This document shows positions 8,116 to 14,839 of a stretch of 17,812 nucleotides of DNA, piece after piece. Location: positions 1 to 17,812 of the forward strand of contig NZ_CALNCS010000111.1 of assembly GCF_937875145.1 (NCBI RefSeq). Reading direction: 5' to 3'. The stretch comes from Alkalibaculum bacchi. GTDB lineage: Bacteria; Bacillota; Clostridia; Eubacteriales; Alkalibacteraceae. The position numbers were made by a program, and so were the translations under genes. Position 1 is the stretch's first letter. Each line of letters starts with the position of its first letter. Under the pieces are notes generated by a model that did no database searches, had not been told where the DNA came from, and was given only the letters and a program-made list of their open reading frames with translations.

Positions 8116-8508
8116 TTAGAATCGAACTACTTTTGGCTCCTTAGTGAAAGATGAGAAGGTAGCAACTGTATCTTTTAAGTAAAGTACTTGTGTGTTATCG
8201 TCTGTAGCGGAGTACATTTCTTGTAAAGATGGGTAACTGTCGAGCATACTTTGTTTTGCTTCTACCCGATTATCTTCTACTGTAACGGCTTCAATTCGAA
8301 TCCAGTCGCCACCGTTACATGCAGAGATTTCTACTTTTGGATTTTTCATCATTTGTTTAGACACATCTTTTGATTTACCAGTTTGAATGTAAAGTTTGTC
8401 TTCAAAAATATTAATCGTACCAAATGGTCGAACTCTTGGCTGATCATCCTCTACAGTTGCAAGATAATAAATTCCACATTTCATTAAAAAATCATAAACT
8501 TCTCTCAT
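8116..8508 (-). CDS. Pyridoxamine 5'-phosphate oxidase-like flavin split-barrel protein
   Basis: A 130-residue small split-barrel protein of the PNPOx-like family (NimA/general-stress-26 type). The N-terminus MREVYDFL..CGIYYLATVEDDQPRVRPFG, followed by LYIQTGKSKDVSKQM and NPKVEISA, is the common FMN-binding layout of this family. It probably binds FMN or F420-like flavins, and the substrate is unknown. AAAGGAG lies six bases before the ATG. It is a single-gene unit with its own terminator, convergent with the MATE remnant and divergent from the peptide cluster; nothing suggests it belongs to the cluster. Confidence 0.85.
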   Translation of the reverse strand: MREVYDFLMKCGIYYLATVEDDQPRVRPFGTINIFEDKLYIQTGKSKDVSKQMMKNPKVEISACNGGDWIRIEAVTVEDNRVEAKQSMLDSYPSLQEMYSATDDNTQVLYLKDTVATFSSFTKEPKVVRF

Positions 8509-8798
8509 GTCATACTCCTTTCAATTAAGTATTCTCTTCATAATTTTACCACTTATATATTTTAAATCAAATAAAATGAATACTCAATATAAACAGTTAA
8601 TAAATTTTTTTATCACTTATTCTCTCTTATAGCAGTTGTTTTTGTTCAGGTATTCTCCCACCGCAATAATTAAATACAATTATTTATAAAGAATTAAACT
8701 GTAATTAACATATTACAAAAACTCTCATAATAAAACATTGGTAAAATAAAGAAGAATTATTCAAGGAAGCCTATTATATAAGAGGTGAGGTGTTAAAA
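8509..8798. promoter_or_regulatory. AT-rich divergent intergenic region, putative peptide-operon control region
   Basis: About 290 bases without a gene. An inverted repeat TGTAAT-N6-ATTACA lies at 8700-8717. It contains TTAACA (8705-8710), which could be a -35 for CATAAT at 8726-8731, but the spacing is only 15 bp. No terminator or RNA gene is seen. The promoters of both flanking genes must lie here, and none is strong. Confidence 0.35.
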
Positions 8799-9896
8799 GT
8801 GAAACTAAATCCTAATATTAGAATCATTTCAAATGATAATCGATACATATTACATGATCGAGATAAAAATGCATATTACGAAATCGACAAATACTCTTTT
8901 GACTTTTTATCCAATTATAATGACTTAGAAGGTTCGGATTCTAATATAGAAGACTTCTATTATAAAAAATCAGTATTAATTGATGATGATAAAGAACAGA
9001 AGCCTGTTAAAGTGAGAAAGCCACCTGTGATTACTCAAATTGATCTATTTCGTTTTGACATCGATAAAATAATGAATCAAAATGAGAAACTCGTAAACTT
9101 TTTACTAAGTGAATCTGTTCAAAAGTTAAGTACTATTTTGTACTTTTTATCGATTATAATGATCTTCATTACCATAGGTGCCTTAATACAATACATCCCT
9201 GAAATGGATTTGTCGTCCTTCAAAAAAATTAGTATTACCCAGTTTGTTGGATTATATTTTTCCGTTTTCTTTATGACGGTATTTCACGAGTTAGGTCATG
9301 CCTTACAGTGTAAAAAATATACTGGATACATTGGTAGCTGTGGATGCATGCTATTTTTCTTGCTTCCAGTCTTATATACAGATGTAACGGTCATGCGCAT
9401 TGCCAGCAAAAAAGAAAAGATTAAAATAATATTAGCTGGTATTAACAATCAAATCATCCTTGGTGGTATATTAGGACTCATTTTTCTACTACAAATTGTT
9501 ATCACAAATACTTTTTCATATTTTTTCGCTTTATTATTCTTTCTCAATTTATTCATGTTCTTTGGAAATTTAAATCCGTTTTTTAAGTACGACGGATACT
9601 GGCTCGTAAGTACGCTACTCAGTATTGACTACTTATATTCTAAAGCAATTTCAAGCGTTTATCATCTATTTACAAGTGAAAAGACAAAGAGTGAAAACTG
9701 GAAAATGATCCTTTACGGTTTTTCATTAATTGCCTTCTATGTAGTATCCTGGGCTATTACACTCTATTACTTATATAGTTACATAAGACCTGTTTTAGGT
9801 CTTCCCATTGTAATTGCACTGATCATTCTTTTGACCTTATTTATACTATGGGAAATTAATAGTAGATATAAAGGAATAAAATTTGAAGGGAGGTAA
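8799..9896 (+). CDS. PqqD-like domain fused to M50 membrane metalloprotease (RiPP leader peptidase)
   Basis: Predicted 365-residue membrane protease of the YydH/daptide intramembrane peptidase type. Residues ~1-70 (LNPNIRIISNDNRYILHD then YYEIDKYSFDFL) resemble the PqqD/RRE winged-helix fold that binds RiPP leaders. A TM segment near 110-135 precedes the zinc site H163-E-L-G-H167 in the next membrane segment; the third ligand is D265 in NPFFKYDGYW (259-268), and further TM helices follow. It probably cuts the leader from the hydrophobic peptides made next door. GTG at 8790 is possible, but GTG at 8799 has TGAGG eight bases upstream and is preferred. The stop codon overlaps the ribosome site of the first precursor gene. 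Confidence 0.88.
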   Translation: MKLNPNIRIISNDNRYILHDRDKNAYYEIDKYSFDFLSNYNDLEGSDSNIEDFYYKKSVLIDDDKEQKPVKVRKPPVITQIDLFRFDIDKIMNQNEKLVNFLLSESVQKLSTILYFLSIIMIFITIGALIQYIPEMDLSSFKKISITQFVGLYFSVFFMTVFHELGHALQCKKYTGYIGSCGCMLFFLLPVLYTDVTVMRIASKKEKIKIILAGINNQIILGGILGLIFLLQIVITNTFSYFFALLFFLNLFMFFGNLNPFFKYDGYWLVSTLLSIDYLYSKAISSVYHLFTSEKTKSENWKMILYGFSLIAFYVVSWAITLYYLYSYIRPVLGLPIVIALIILLTLFILWEINSRYKGIKFEGR

Positions 9897-9900
9897 TCAA

Positions 9901-10020
9901 ATGGAAAACACTAATTTCTTTATGTTTGAAGAAGTAGAAGAAGTGAAATCACCTTGTGTAAAATGCTTTTGGGGTGGTGCAGCATTAGTAGCATCTGCAG
10001 TTATTGCGGCAGCTACTTGA
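9901..10020 (+). CDS. RiPP precursor peptide 1 (daptide-like, C-terminal Thr)
   Basis: A 39-residue peptide. The acidic leader MENTNFFMFEEVEEVKSP is followed by CVKCFWGG and a hydrophobic Ala/Val tail ending AAAT. It shares with the next peptide F-x-FEEVE (9-13), four residues, P18, and FW (23-24). AGGGAGG, partly inside the end of the protease gene, lies seven bases before the ATG. The position between a leader protease and an exporter, the two sibling copies and the low-complexity helical core identify it as a modified-peptide precursor. The last residue, Thr39, is the expected substrate for C-terminal oxidative decarboxylation. Two cysteines (C19, C22) are absent from its sibling, so they are not needed for the shared chemistry. 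The cleavage site is unknown. Confidence 0.85.
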   Translation: MENTNFFMFEEVEEVKSPCVKCFWGGAALVASAVIAAAT

Positions 10021-10060
10021 TATCATTTCAAAATGAAATAAGTATGAGGAGGTGACAAAT

Positions 10061-10183
10061 GTGAATTACTTTAAATTTGAAGAAGTAGAAAATATTGTAA
10101 TGCCAGGACATTTTTGGAATGCAATTGCAGGTGCAGTAGTTGGTGGTGTTGTAGTTGTTGGTGGAGTTACAATTGGGACATGA
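10061..10183 (+). CDS. RiPP precursor peptide 2 (daptide-like, C-terminal Thr)
   Basis: A 40-residue peptide with leader MNYFKFEEVENIVMPGHFW and a very hydrophobic Gly/Val tail ending VTIGT. FEEVE is at 6-10, P15 and FW at 18-19, with the same four-residue gap between FEEVE and P as in peptide 1. It has no Cys and no Ser, and only two Thr (37 and 40), so lanthionine or sactionine chemistry is impossible on it; modification must be at the terminus or on unactivated carbons. The start is GTG: AGGAGG (10047-10052) lies eight bases upstream, while the ATG two bases earlier reads straight into TGA. Forty bases separate it from peptide 1. Confidence 0.85.
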   Translation: MNYFKFEEVENIVMPGHFWNAIAGAVVGGVVVVGGVTIGT

Positions 10184-10196
10184 TATGTTAAGGATA

Positions 10197-10230
10197 CTCC
10201 AAGAAATGAAAGATTCTTCATTTCTTGGAG
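10197..10230 (+). terminator. Strong hairpin after the precursor genes (attenuator or mRNA stabiliser)
   Basis: A perfect 14-bp stem (10197-10210 with 10217-10230) and six-base loop lie 13 bases after the second precursor stop and 30 bases before the ABC ATPase. No T tract follows, so full termination is not expected. Such hairpins after peptide genes commonly protect the short precursor mRNA or reduce downstream expression, giving more peptide than enzyme. Confidence 0.7.
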
Positions 10231-10260
10231 CTATAAATATTCAATAGGTGGTGTTTTACA

Positions 10261-11169
10261 ATGAGATTACAGGTCTCTAATGTATATAAAAGTTACGACG
10301 AGGTAAAAGCAGTAAATGGAATATCATTTTCTATTGCTCATGGAAAGATTATGGGCATGATTGGTAGAAATGGTGCTGGTAAGACAACCCTTATAAAAAT
10401 GATCATGTCCATTATACAGCCAGACCATGGTTCTGTTTCCTTTGAGTATGAAGATGATGTCAAAACTCAAATTGGTTATTTACCTGAGGAGAGGGGCTTG
10501 TATTTAAATATGACTGTAAAAGACCAGCTTATGTTTTTAGCTCAATTAAATGGTCTGAACAAAATGGAAGCTCTCAAAAATATAAAATATTATTTAAATG
10601 AACTAGAAATTCTGAAATACCTTAACACTAAAATAAAAGAATTATCAAAGGGAAACAAACAAAAAGTGCAATTGATCAGTTCTCTTGCTCATGATCCTAA
10701 AGTTCTAATTCTAGATGAACCATTTAGTGGATTAGACCCTGTCAATGTGTCAATGTTTAAAAAGGTGATTCGAAAATGTAGGGACAATGGCAAACTAATC
10801 ATCATGTCAAGCCATAGATTAGAAGATGTGGAAGAAATGTGTGATCACGTATTGTTTTTAAAAAAAGGTGAGGTATTAATACAGGGAGATGTCGAAACCA
10901 TAAAAGATCAATATAGTGCAGGAAATAAAGCACTTTATATTACAAGTGAGAATATTGATTCCTATTTGAATGAAAAAAATATTTTTTATAAGAAACCAAG
11001 AGAAAACAGCTATATTGTTGAAGGAAATGATTATGATGTTCTTTTATCAATAGGCATAGAGATGATAGAAAACAATATTGAACTGTTAAAATTTGAGAAG
11101 GTTCAAGTTACTTTAAATGATATTTTTATAAAGGAGTTAGATGATGAACTGGAAAAAAATCTGGCTTGA
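10261..11169 (+). CDS. ABC transporter ATP-binding protein of the peptide cluster
   Basis: A 302-residue ATPase. Walker A GRNGAGKT is at 35-42; signature LSKGNKQKVQL and Walker B LILDEPFSGLDP follow, then the H-loop SSHRLEDVEEM. The ~80-residue C-terminal extension is usual for NatA/BcrA-type exporters. AGGTGG lies nine bases before the ATG. It pairs with the permease encoded next, whose start overlaps its end. In this context it should power export of the mature hydrophobic peptides, self-immunity, or both; no separate immunity gene is visible. Confidence 0.93.
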   Translation: MRLQVSNVYKSYDEVKAVNGISFSIAHGKIMGMIGRNGAGKTTLIKMIMSIIQPDHGSVSFEYEDDVKTQIGYLPEERGLYLNMTVKDQLMFLAQLNGLNKMEALKNIKYYLNELEILKYLNTKIKELSKGNKQKVQLISSLAHDPKVLILDEPFSGLDPVNVSMFKKVIRKCRDNGKLIIMSSHRLEDVEEMCDHVLFLKKGEVLIQGDVETIKDQYSAGNKALYITSENIDSYLNEKNIFYKKPRENSYIVEGNDYDVLLSIGIEMIENNIELLKFEKVQVTLNDIFIKELDDELEKNLA

Positions 11170-12355
11170 AACAAAATTCACGTATTTAAATTATGTAAAA
11201 AGCGGTGCTTTTCGCATCATCCTTTTTATAGGTGTAATTTTAATAGTAGGAATAGTAAATATCGATTTTATTACAGAACAATTATTTAACGATGAGCATT
11301 CACACACTATTGGCGTATATGTAGATGAAAAACAAGTGGATTCATCTATGTTTTCAGCTTATTCTTCTGAGGATGTCGAATTTAAAATCCTAAACGATGA
11401 AAACCCCCAAAAGAATATTGAAGCTCTTGACCGCGTTAATCCGAAGTATGATGCCATAATGGTTTTTGACGATACTACAAAACGGGTCGGATTTCACTAT
11501 AATGCGCAAATTGATTCAGGTCATCTAAATGAATTTGTAATTAAGGCTGAACAAATGGCGAAAGTCTTTCAACTTTCCGATTTTGGATTAGATCAAGGGA
11601 CTATTGTAACTGTTATTCAAGAGAATGTTGATTATTTTACTTATAATGATGTAGATAAGGCTACTATAAATCTATTTGCCAATTTGATAATATTTTTTAC
11701 CATGTTTATTTACGTTGTTCATATAGGAAACATCATTATTGAGGAAAAGACGAGCAAAATATCAGAAACACTCTTATCCTATATATCACCTTTAGAAATG
11801 CTTATAGGAAAATTAATAGGTATGTTTGGTGTACTATTTACACATCTGAGCGCTTTTGTTTTGATCTACTTAATATCTATTAATGTCTTTGATTCTTATG
11901 AGATATATGACCAGATTGTAAATGCTTTTAATGCAAAAACATTAGTTATGATGCTTGCCATGCTGATTGTCGGATATATTACCTACGGATTTTTATATGC
12001 AGCAAATTCATCTTATGTTGATACCGTTCAAGATGCTGGATCAGCATCCATTGTTCAGTCGGTAATATTAGTCATCGCGTTTTATATTGCTCTAATTTTA
12101 CAAATGCATTTTGATGCTACTATTGCAGAAATAATGAAGTTTACACCGTTTTTCTCAATCTTCTCGAATATCGTATTAACATCAGTTACGGACCCTAGTT
12201 GGGGTAAGATTAGCTTAATTATTTTAATACAGATTGCTTATGCCATTATCATAGGATTGATCTGTGCAAAGAAATTTAGAAAAGGAATTACAAAATACGA
12301 TACAAAGAAAAAGAGGAAGATTGAAAATGTACACGCTAATAGTTGGGGCCACTAG
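11144..12355 (+). CDS. ABC-2 type permease of the peptide cluster
   Basis: A 403-residue NatB-like ABC-2 membrane subunit. One TM helix near residues 20-40 is followed by a ~130-residue external domain, then about five TM helices in the C-terminal half. The coupling motif EEKTSKISETLLSYISP before the third TM is characteristic. Two ATG codons are adjacent; AAGGAG (11131-11136) is seven bases from 11144 and only four from 11141, so 11144 is chosen. It overlaps the ATPase gene by 26 bases and the SDR gene by 29, showing tight coupling. Probably exports, or gives immunity to, the modified peptides. Confidence 0.9.
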   Translation: MNWKKIWLETKFTYLNYVKSGAFRIILFIGVILIVGIVNIDFITEQLFNDEHSHTIGVYVDEKQVDSSMFSAYSSEDVEFKILNDENPQKNIEALDRVNPKYDAIMVFDDTTKRVGFHYNAQIDSGHLNEFVIKAEQMAKVFQLSDFGLDQGTIVTVIQENVDYFTYNDVDKATINLFANLIIFFTMFIYVVHIGNIIIEEKTSKISETLLSYISPLEMLIGKLIGMFGVLFTHLSAFVLIYLISINVFDSYEIYDQIVNAFNAKTLVMMLAMLIVGYITYGFLYAANSSYVDTVQDAGSASIVQSVILVIAFYIALILQMHFDATIAEIMKFTPFFSIFSNIVLTSVTDPSWGKISLIILIQIAYAIIIGLICAKKFRKGITKYDTKKKRKIENVHANSWGH

Positions 12356-13055
12356 TGAAATCGCCTTAGAATATCTAAGTAGACATAGAGATAAAAATTA
12401 TATCTTGACAGATTTAGAAGAAAAATGTCAAACAATTCAAAATTATATTTCAAAACGAGATTTAAATGCATTAGTCTATCCTATAGATGTACAAATTGTA
12501 GAGGAAATTGAATTCCTTTATCAAAAGATAAAGGATGAAAATATACTCATAAAAGAACTTATTTACTGCGTAGGTGTGAATCATTTAGCAGATGCGATTA
12601 GCACCACGGAGGAAATTTGGGACAAGGTGATGAATATCAACTTAAAAGGTTGCTTCTTTGCCATGAAAGAAGCTGCCAAAAATATGATAGCTAACGATAT
12701 TCAGGGTTCTATGGTCAATATTGCTTCACAACACGGCATCGTTGGAAACATAAATCGATCTGCATACTGTTCTAGTAAGGCAGGTTTAATCAATCTCAAC
12801 AAGGTATTAGCTTTAGAATTTGCACAGTGGGGCATTCGTGTAAATGGAATATCCCCAACATTTATACTATACGAAAAAAATAGAGGTTATTTACTCAGTC
12901 AACAGTCAAAGAGGGATTATTTAAGAAAGATACCAATGCAAAATTATTGTGAACCTGCTGATATTGTACATGCCATTGATTTCTTGTTATGTGAAGAAAA
13001 CAAAATGATTACTGGACACAATTTGGTCGTCGATGGCGGATGGACAATTCAATAA
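12327..13055 (+). CDS. Short-chain dehydrogenase/reductase (candidate Thr-oxidising daptide enzyme)
   Basis: A 242-residue Rossmann-fold NAD(P) enzyme. GATSEIA (near 7-13) replaces the classical TGxxxGIG; the catalytic set is S134 (NIASQHG), Y147 and K151 (YCSSK); the C-terminal VVDGGW is typical. A frame extending to an ATG at 12264 would sit inside the permease gene; the ATG at 12327 has GAGGA nine bases upstream and starts at the Rossmann strand. In daptide logic it would oxidise the beta-hydroxyl of the precursor's C-terminal Thr to a beta-keto acid that loses CO2, like threonine dehydrogenase acting on a peptide. Alternatives are a reductive capping role like ElxO, or a small-molecule substrate. 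Confidence 0.9.
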   Translation: MYTLIVGATSEIALEYLSRHRDKNYILTDLEEKCQTIQNYISKRDLNALVYPIDVQIVEEIEFLYQKIKDENILIKELIYCVGVNHLADAISTTEEIWDKVMNINLKGCFFAMKEAAKNMIANDIQGSMVNIASQHGIVGNINRSAYCSSKAGLINLNKVLALEFAQWGIRVNGISPTFILYEKNRGYLLSQQSKRDYLRKIPMQNYCEPADIVHAIDFLLCEENKMITGHNLVVDGGWTIQ

Positions 13056-13081
13056 GGATAGATAAAGTTTGGGAGGTCAAA

Positions 13082-14395
13082 ATGAAGAATAAACTCTTAT
13101 GTGTCAATTTACCCTGTTATTCCACAATACAAGATTTCGTAGAAAATGATTATCAGTATAATCCTGCTTTAGGCTTATTAGCATTGACGGAATATGCAAC
13201 CATGTTTGGATTTGAATCATATGTTAAAGATTTTAACTACAATGAAGTAAATTACGATGAACTTTTTGAATTTATTGAGAGTAAAGGCATTACAGTGATT
13301 GGCTTTACTTCTTATACAGAAAACCTAAATATCATGTTTAAATTTATGAGAATGATTAAATCTTATAATAGGGATATTGTCTTGGTTGTGGGGGGACCCC
13401 ATGCAACACTTAGACCAGATGAAGTAATTAAAAATAGGAATGTAGATTACGTTATTCCAAACGATGGAGAATCGACACTTTTAGAATTATTAGTTTACTT
13501 AGAAAAAGGCGAAGAAATTATTAGCCCAAATAATATTACAGGTTTAATCTATAAAGAAGATGGAAAGAAAATTATGAATGAGTCCAGAAATGGTGTTACA
13601 GATTTAAATTTACTTCCTGTCATCAATAGGACTCGAGTTGAAATAGATCGATATAGGAGCATCGTGTCTGTGTATACGAGCAAAGGATGCCCGGCAAAAT
13701 GCATATATTGCTCCGCTTCTGCAATTTCAGGAGCTAAGTATAGAATGAGGGATATTCGCAATGTGTTTTTAGAATGCCAGGTCATTTACAATCAGGTTAA
13801 TAGTGATACGGATAAATTATATTTTATCGATGATACTTTTACAGTGAATAAGCAAAGGGTAAATGAATTCTGCGATTTGCACACAAGTTATGAGCATAAA
13901 ATGGCGTGGAGCTGCGAATCGAGAGTAGATGTTATGACAAAAGAATTGGTGGATAAAATAGGAAATTCCAACTGTTTCTCTATACAATTTGGTGTAGAAA
14001 GCGGAAATCAGGAGGTATTAGACAATATTAATAAAGATATTCAGCTAGAACATTTAAAAAAAATTGTCAAACATATTGGCAAATACAAAATTGGTGTATT
14101 TCTAAGTTTAATGTTAGGGCACTACTCTGACACGGAAGAAACCATGCAACAGACCATGGATTTGGTTGAAGAAATGGTTGATGTAAATCCAAATGTAGAG
14201 TATGGCATTTCAATAAACACACCTTTTCCTGGAACGTATCAGTATGAGCATGCAGAAGAACTTGGAATCGAGATCATGGATCAAAATTATTCCCATTATA
14301 ATCTGGTAACTCCTGTTATAAGAACAAAGAACTTCAATGAGGAACTGCTTCATGAAATGTACGTAAAAGCAAATTCTATGAAAGGGGCTAAATGA
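13082..14395 (+). CDS. B12-binding radical SAM enzyme (class B type)
   Basis: A 437-residue enzyme. Residues ~1-160 form a cobalamin-binding-like Rossmann domain (ITVIGFTSYTENLN, VVGGPHATLRPDEV). The radical SAM cluster motif is C203-x3-C207-x2-C210 (GCPAKCIYC), with the barrel to ~370 (FIDDTF, IQFGVESGN). Members of this class often methylate unactivated carbons, as PoyB/PoyC do in polytheonamides, and others cyclise or rearrange. The Val/Gly-rich precursor tails offer such positions. ATG 13082 has GGGAGG five bases upstream; the longer frame from 13040 would overlap the SDR gene. The stop overlaps the next ATG (ATGA). B12-radical SAM enzymes are not a core part of known daptide sets, so this is an addition. 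Confidence 0.92.
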   Translation: MKNKLLCVNLPCYSTIQDFVENDYQYNPALGLLALTEYATMFGFESYVKDFNYNEVNYDELFEFIESKGITVIGFTSYTENLNIMFKFMRMIKSYNRDIVLVVGGPHATLRPDEVIKNRNVDYVIPNDGESTLLELLVYLEKGEEIISPNNITGLIYKEDGKKIMNESRNGVTDLNLLPVINRTRVEIDRYRSIVSVYTSKGCPAKCIYCSASAISGAKYRMRDIRNVFLECQVIYNQVNSDTDKLYFIDDTFTVNKQRVNEFCDLHTSYEHKMAWSCESRVDVMTKELVDKIGNSNCFSIQFGVESGNQEVLDNINKDIQLEHLKKIVKHIGKYKIGVFLSLMLGHYSDTEETMQQTMDLVEEMVDVNPNVEYGISINTPFPGTYQYEHAEELGIEIMDQNYSHYNLVTPVIRTKNFNEELLHEMYVKANSMKGAK

Positions 14396-14601
14396 TGTTT
14401 ATTCTTCGAACTACTCAAAATGTAAGTTATTATTGTGATTTATTTCAATATGAAGATTCTGTGCTTAAAATACGTATTAATGCAGAAAGAAACATGTGGG
14501 CAAATGTTCCAAAAGACGAAATAAAAGAAATCGTCTATCTTAATAAAATACATACTGATATTGATCAATTTTTTACGGAGGTGCTAGCAGAAAATGTGTA
14601 A
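14392..14601 (+). CDS. Small beta-rich protein A of the peptide cluster (unknown)
   Basis: 69 residues, family not recognised. The pattern suggests four or five short strands (ILRTT, YYCDLFQYED, VLKIRINAE, WANVPKDEIKEIVYL) and a C-terminal helix, as in small SH3/Sm-like barrels. It resembles the next protein in its central part (aromatic-Cys, then P-x2-EI-x2-IV). It starts within the stop of the radical SAM gene (ATGA overlap) and overlaps the next gene by eight bases, so it is co-translated with the radical SAM and SPASM proteins. A leader-binding or complex-forming adaptor is a guess from position. Confidence 0.75.
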   Translation: MMFILRTTQNVSYYCDLFQYEDSVLKIRINAERNMWANVPKDEIKEIVYLNKIHTDIDQFFTEVLAENV

Positions 14602-14839
14602 TGATATTGCTGTAGCAGTAAGAGAGAATATCTTTTGCGGAAGAATAACAAATCTTATAAACGAGGAAGATGCTACCATTCTTTTAAAACAAAGCACGCG
14701 GTCCGAAATAGAGTTAATCATTCCCATTTCAGAAATTGAGTATATTGTGACAATGGATGGCCAAAAATATGAAAATCCAATTGGCGTGCAGGAAGTACTA
14801 GAAAAACTACAGAGAGAATATGGTGAGGTGACCGCATGA
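14594..14839 (+). CDS. Small beta-rich protein B of the peptide cluster (unknown)
   Basis: 81 residues, family not recognised. It reads as a small beta-barrel (IFCGRITNL, ATILLKQS, ELIIPISEIEYIV) followed by a C-terminal helix (VQEVLEKLQREY). Its IFCG...P-x2-EI-x2-IV pattern matches the preceding protein, suggesting an ancient duplication and perhaps a heterodimer. GGAGG lies 12 bases before the ATG, inside the preceding gene; overlaps with both neighbours (8 and 4 bases) argue that it is really translated. No catalytic motif is visible. Confidence 0.75.
   Translation: MCNDIAVAVRENIFCGRITNLINEEDATILLKQSTRSEIELIIPISEIEYIVTMDGQKYENPIGVQEVLEKLQREYGEVTA

Noticed and set aside
8700..8717. Second site for the Crp/Fnr regulator
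   Set aside because: The TGTAA and TTACA halves are eight bases apart instead of six, which puts them on different helix faces than the leuC site.
10024..10040. Terminator between the two precursor genes
   Set aside because: A six-base AT stem with no T run; too weak to call.
10059..10064. ATG start for precursor 2 two bases before the GTG
   Set aside because: It reads ATG TGA and stops at once; the GTG at 10061 is in frame with the peptide and correctly spaced from AGGAGG.
9901..10183. Lanthipeptide, sactipeptide or thiopeptide precursors
   Set aside because: No LanB, LanM or YcaO-type enzyme is present and peptide 2 has neither Cys nor Ser.
12264..12326. Longer N-terminus for the SDR
   Set aside because: It is a basic stretch read inside the permease gene; Rossmann strand one starts right after the ATG at 12327.
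13040..13081. Longer N-terminus for the B12 radical SAM enzyme
   Set aside because: It overlaps the SDR end; GGGAGG points to the ATG at 13082.
13549..13785. Minus-strand open frame inside the radical SAM gene
   Set aside because: No ribosome site or recognisable domain; it overlaps the cluster-motif region of a clear gene and is a shadow frame.
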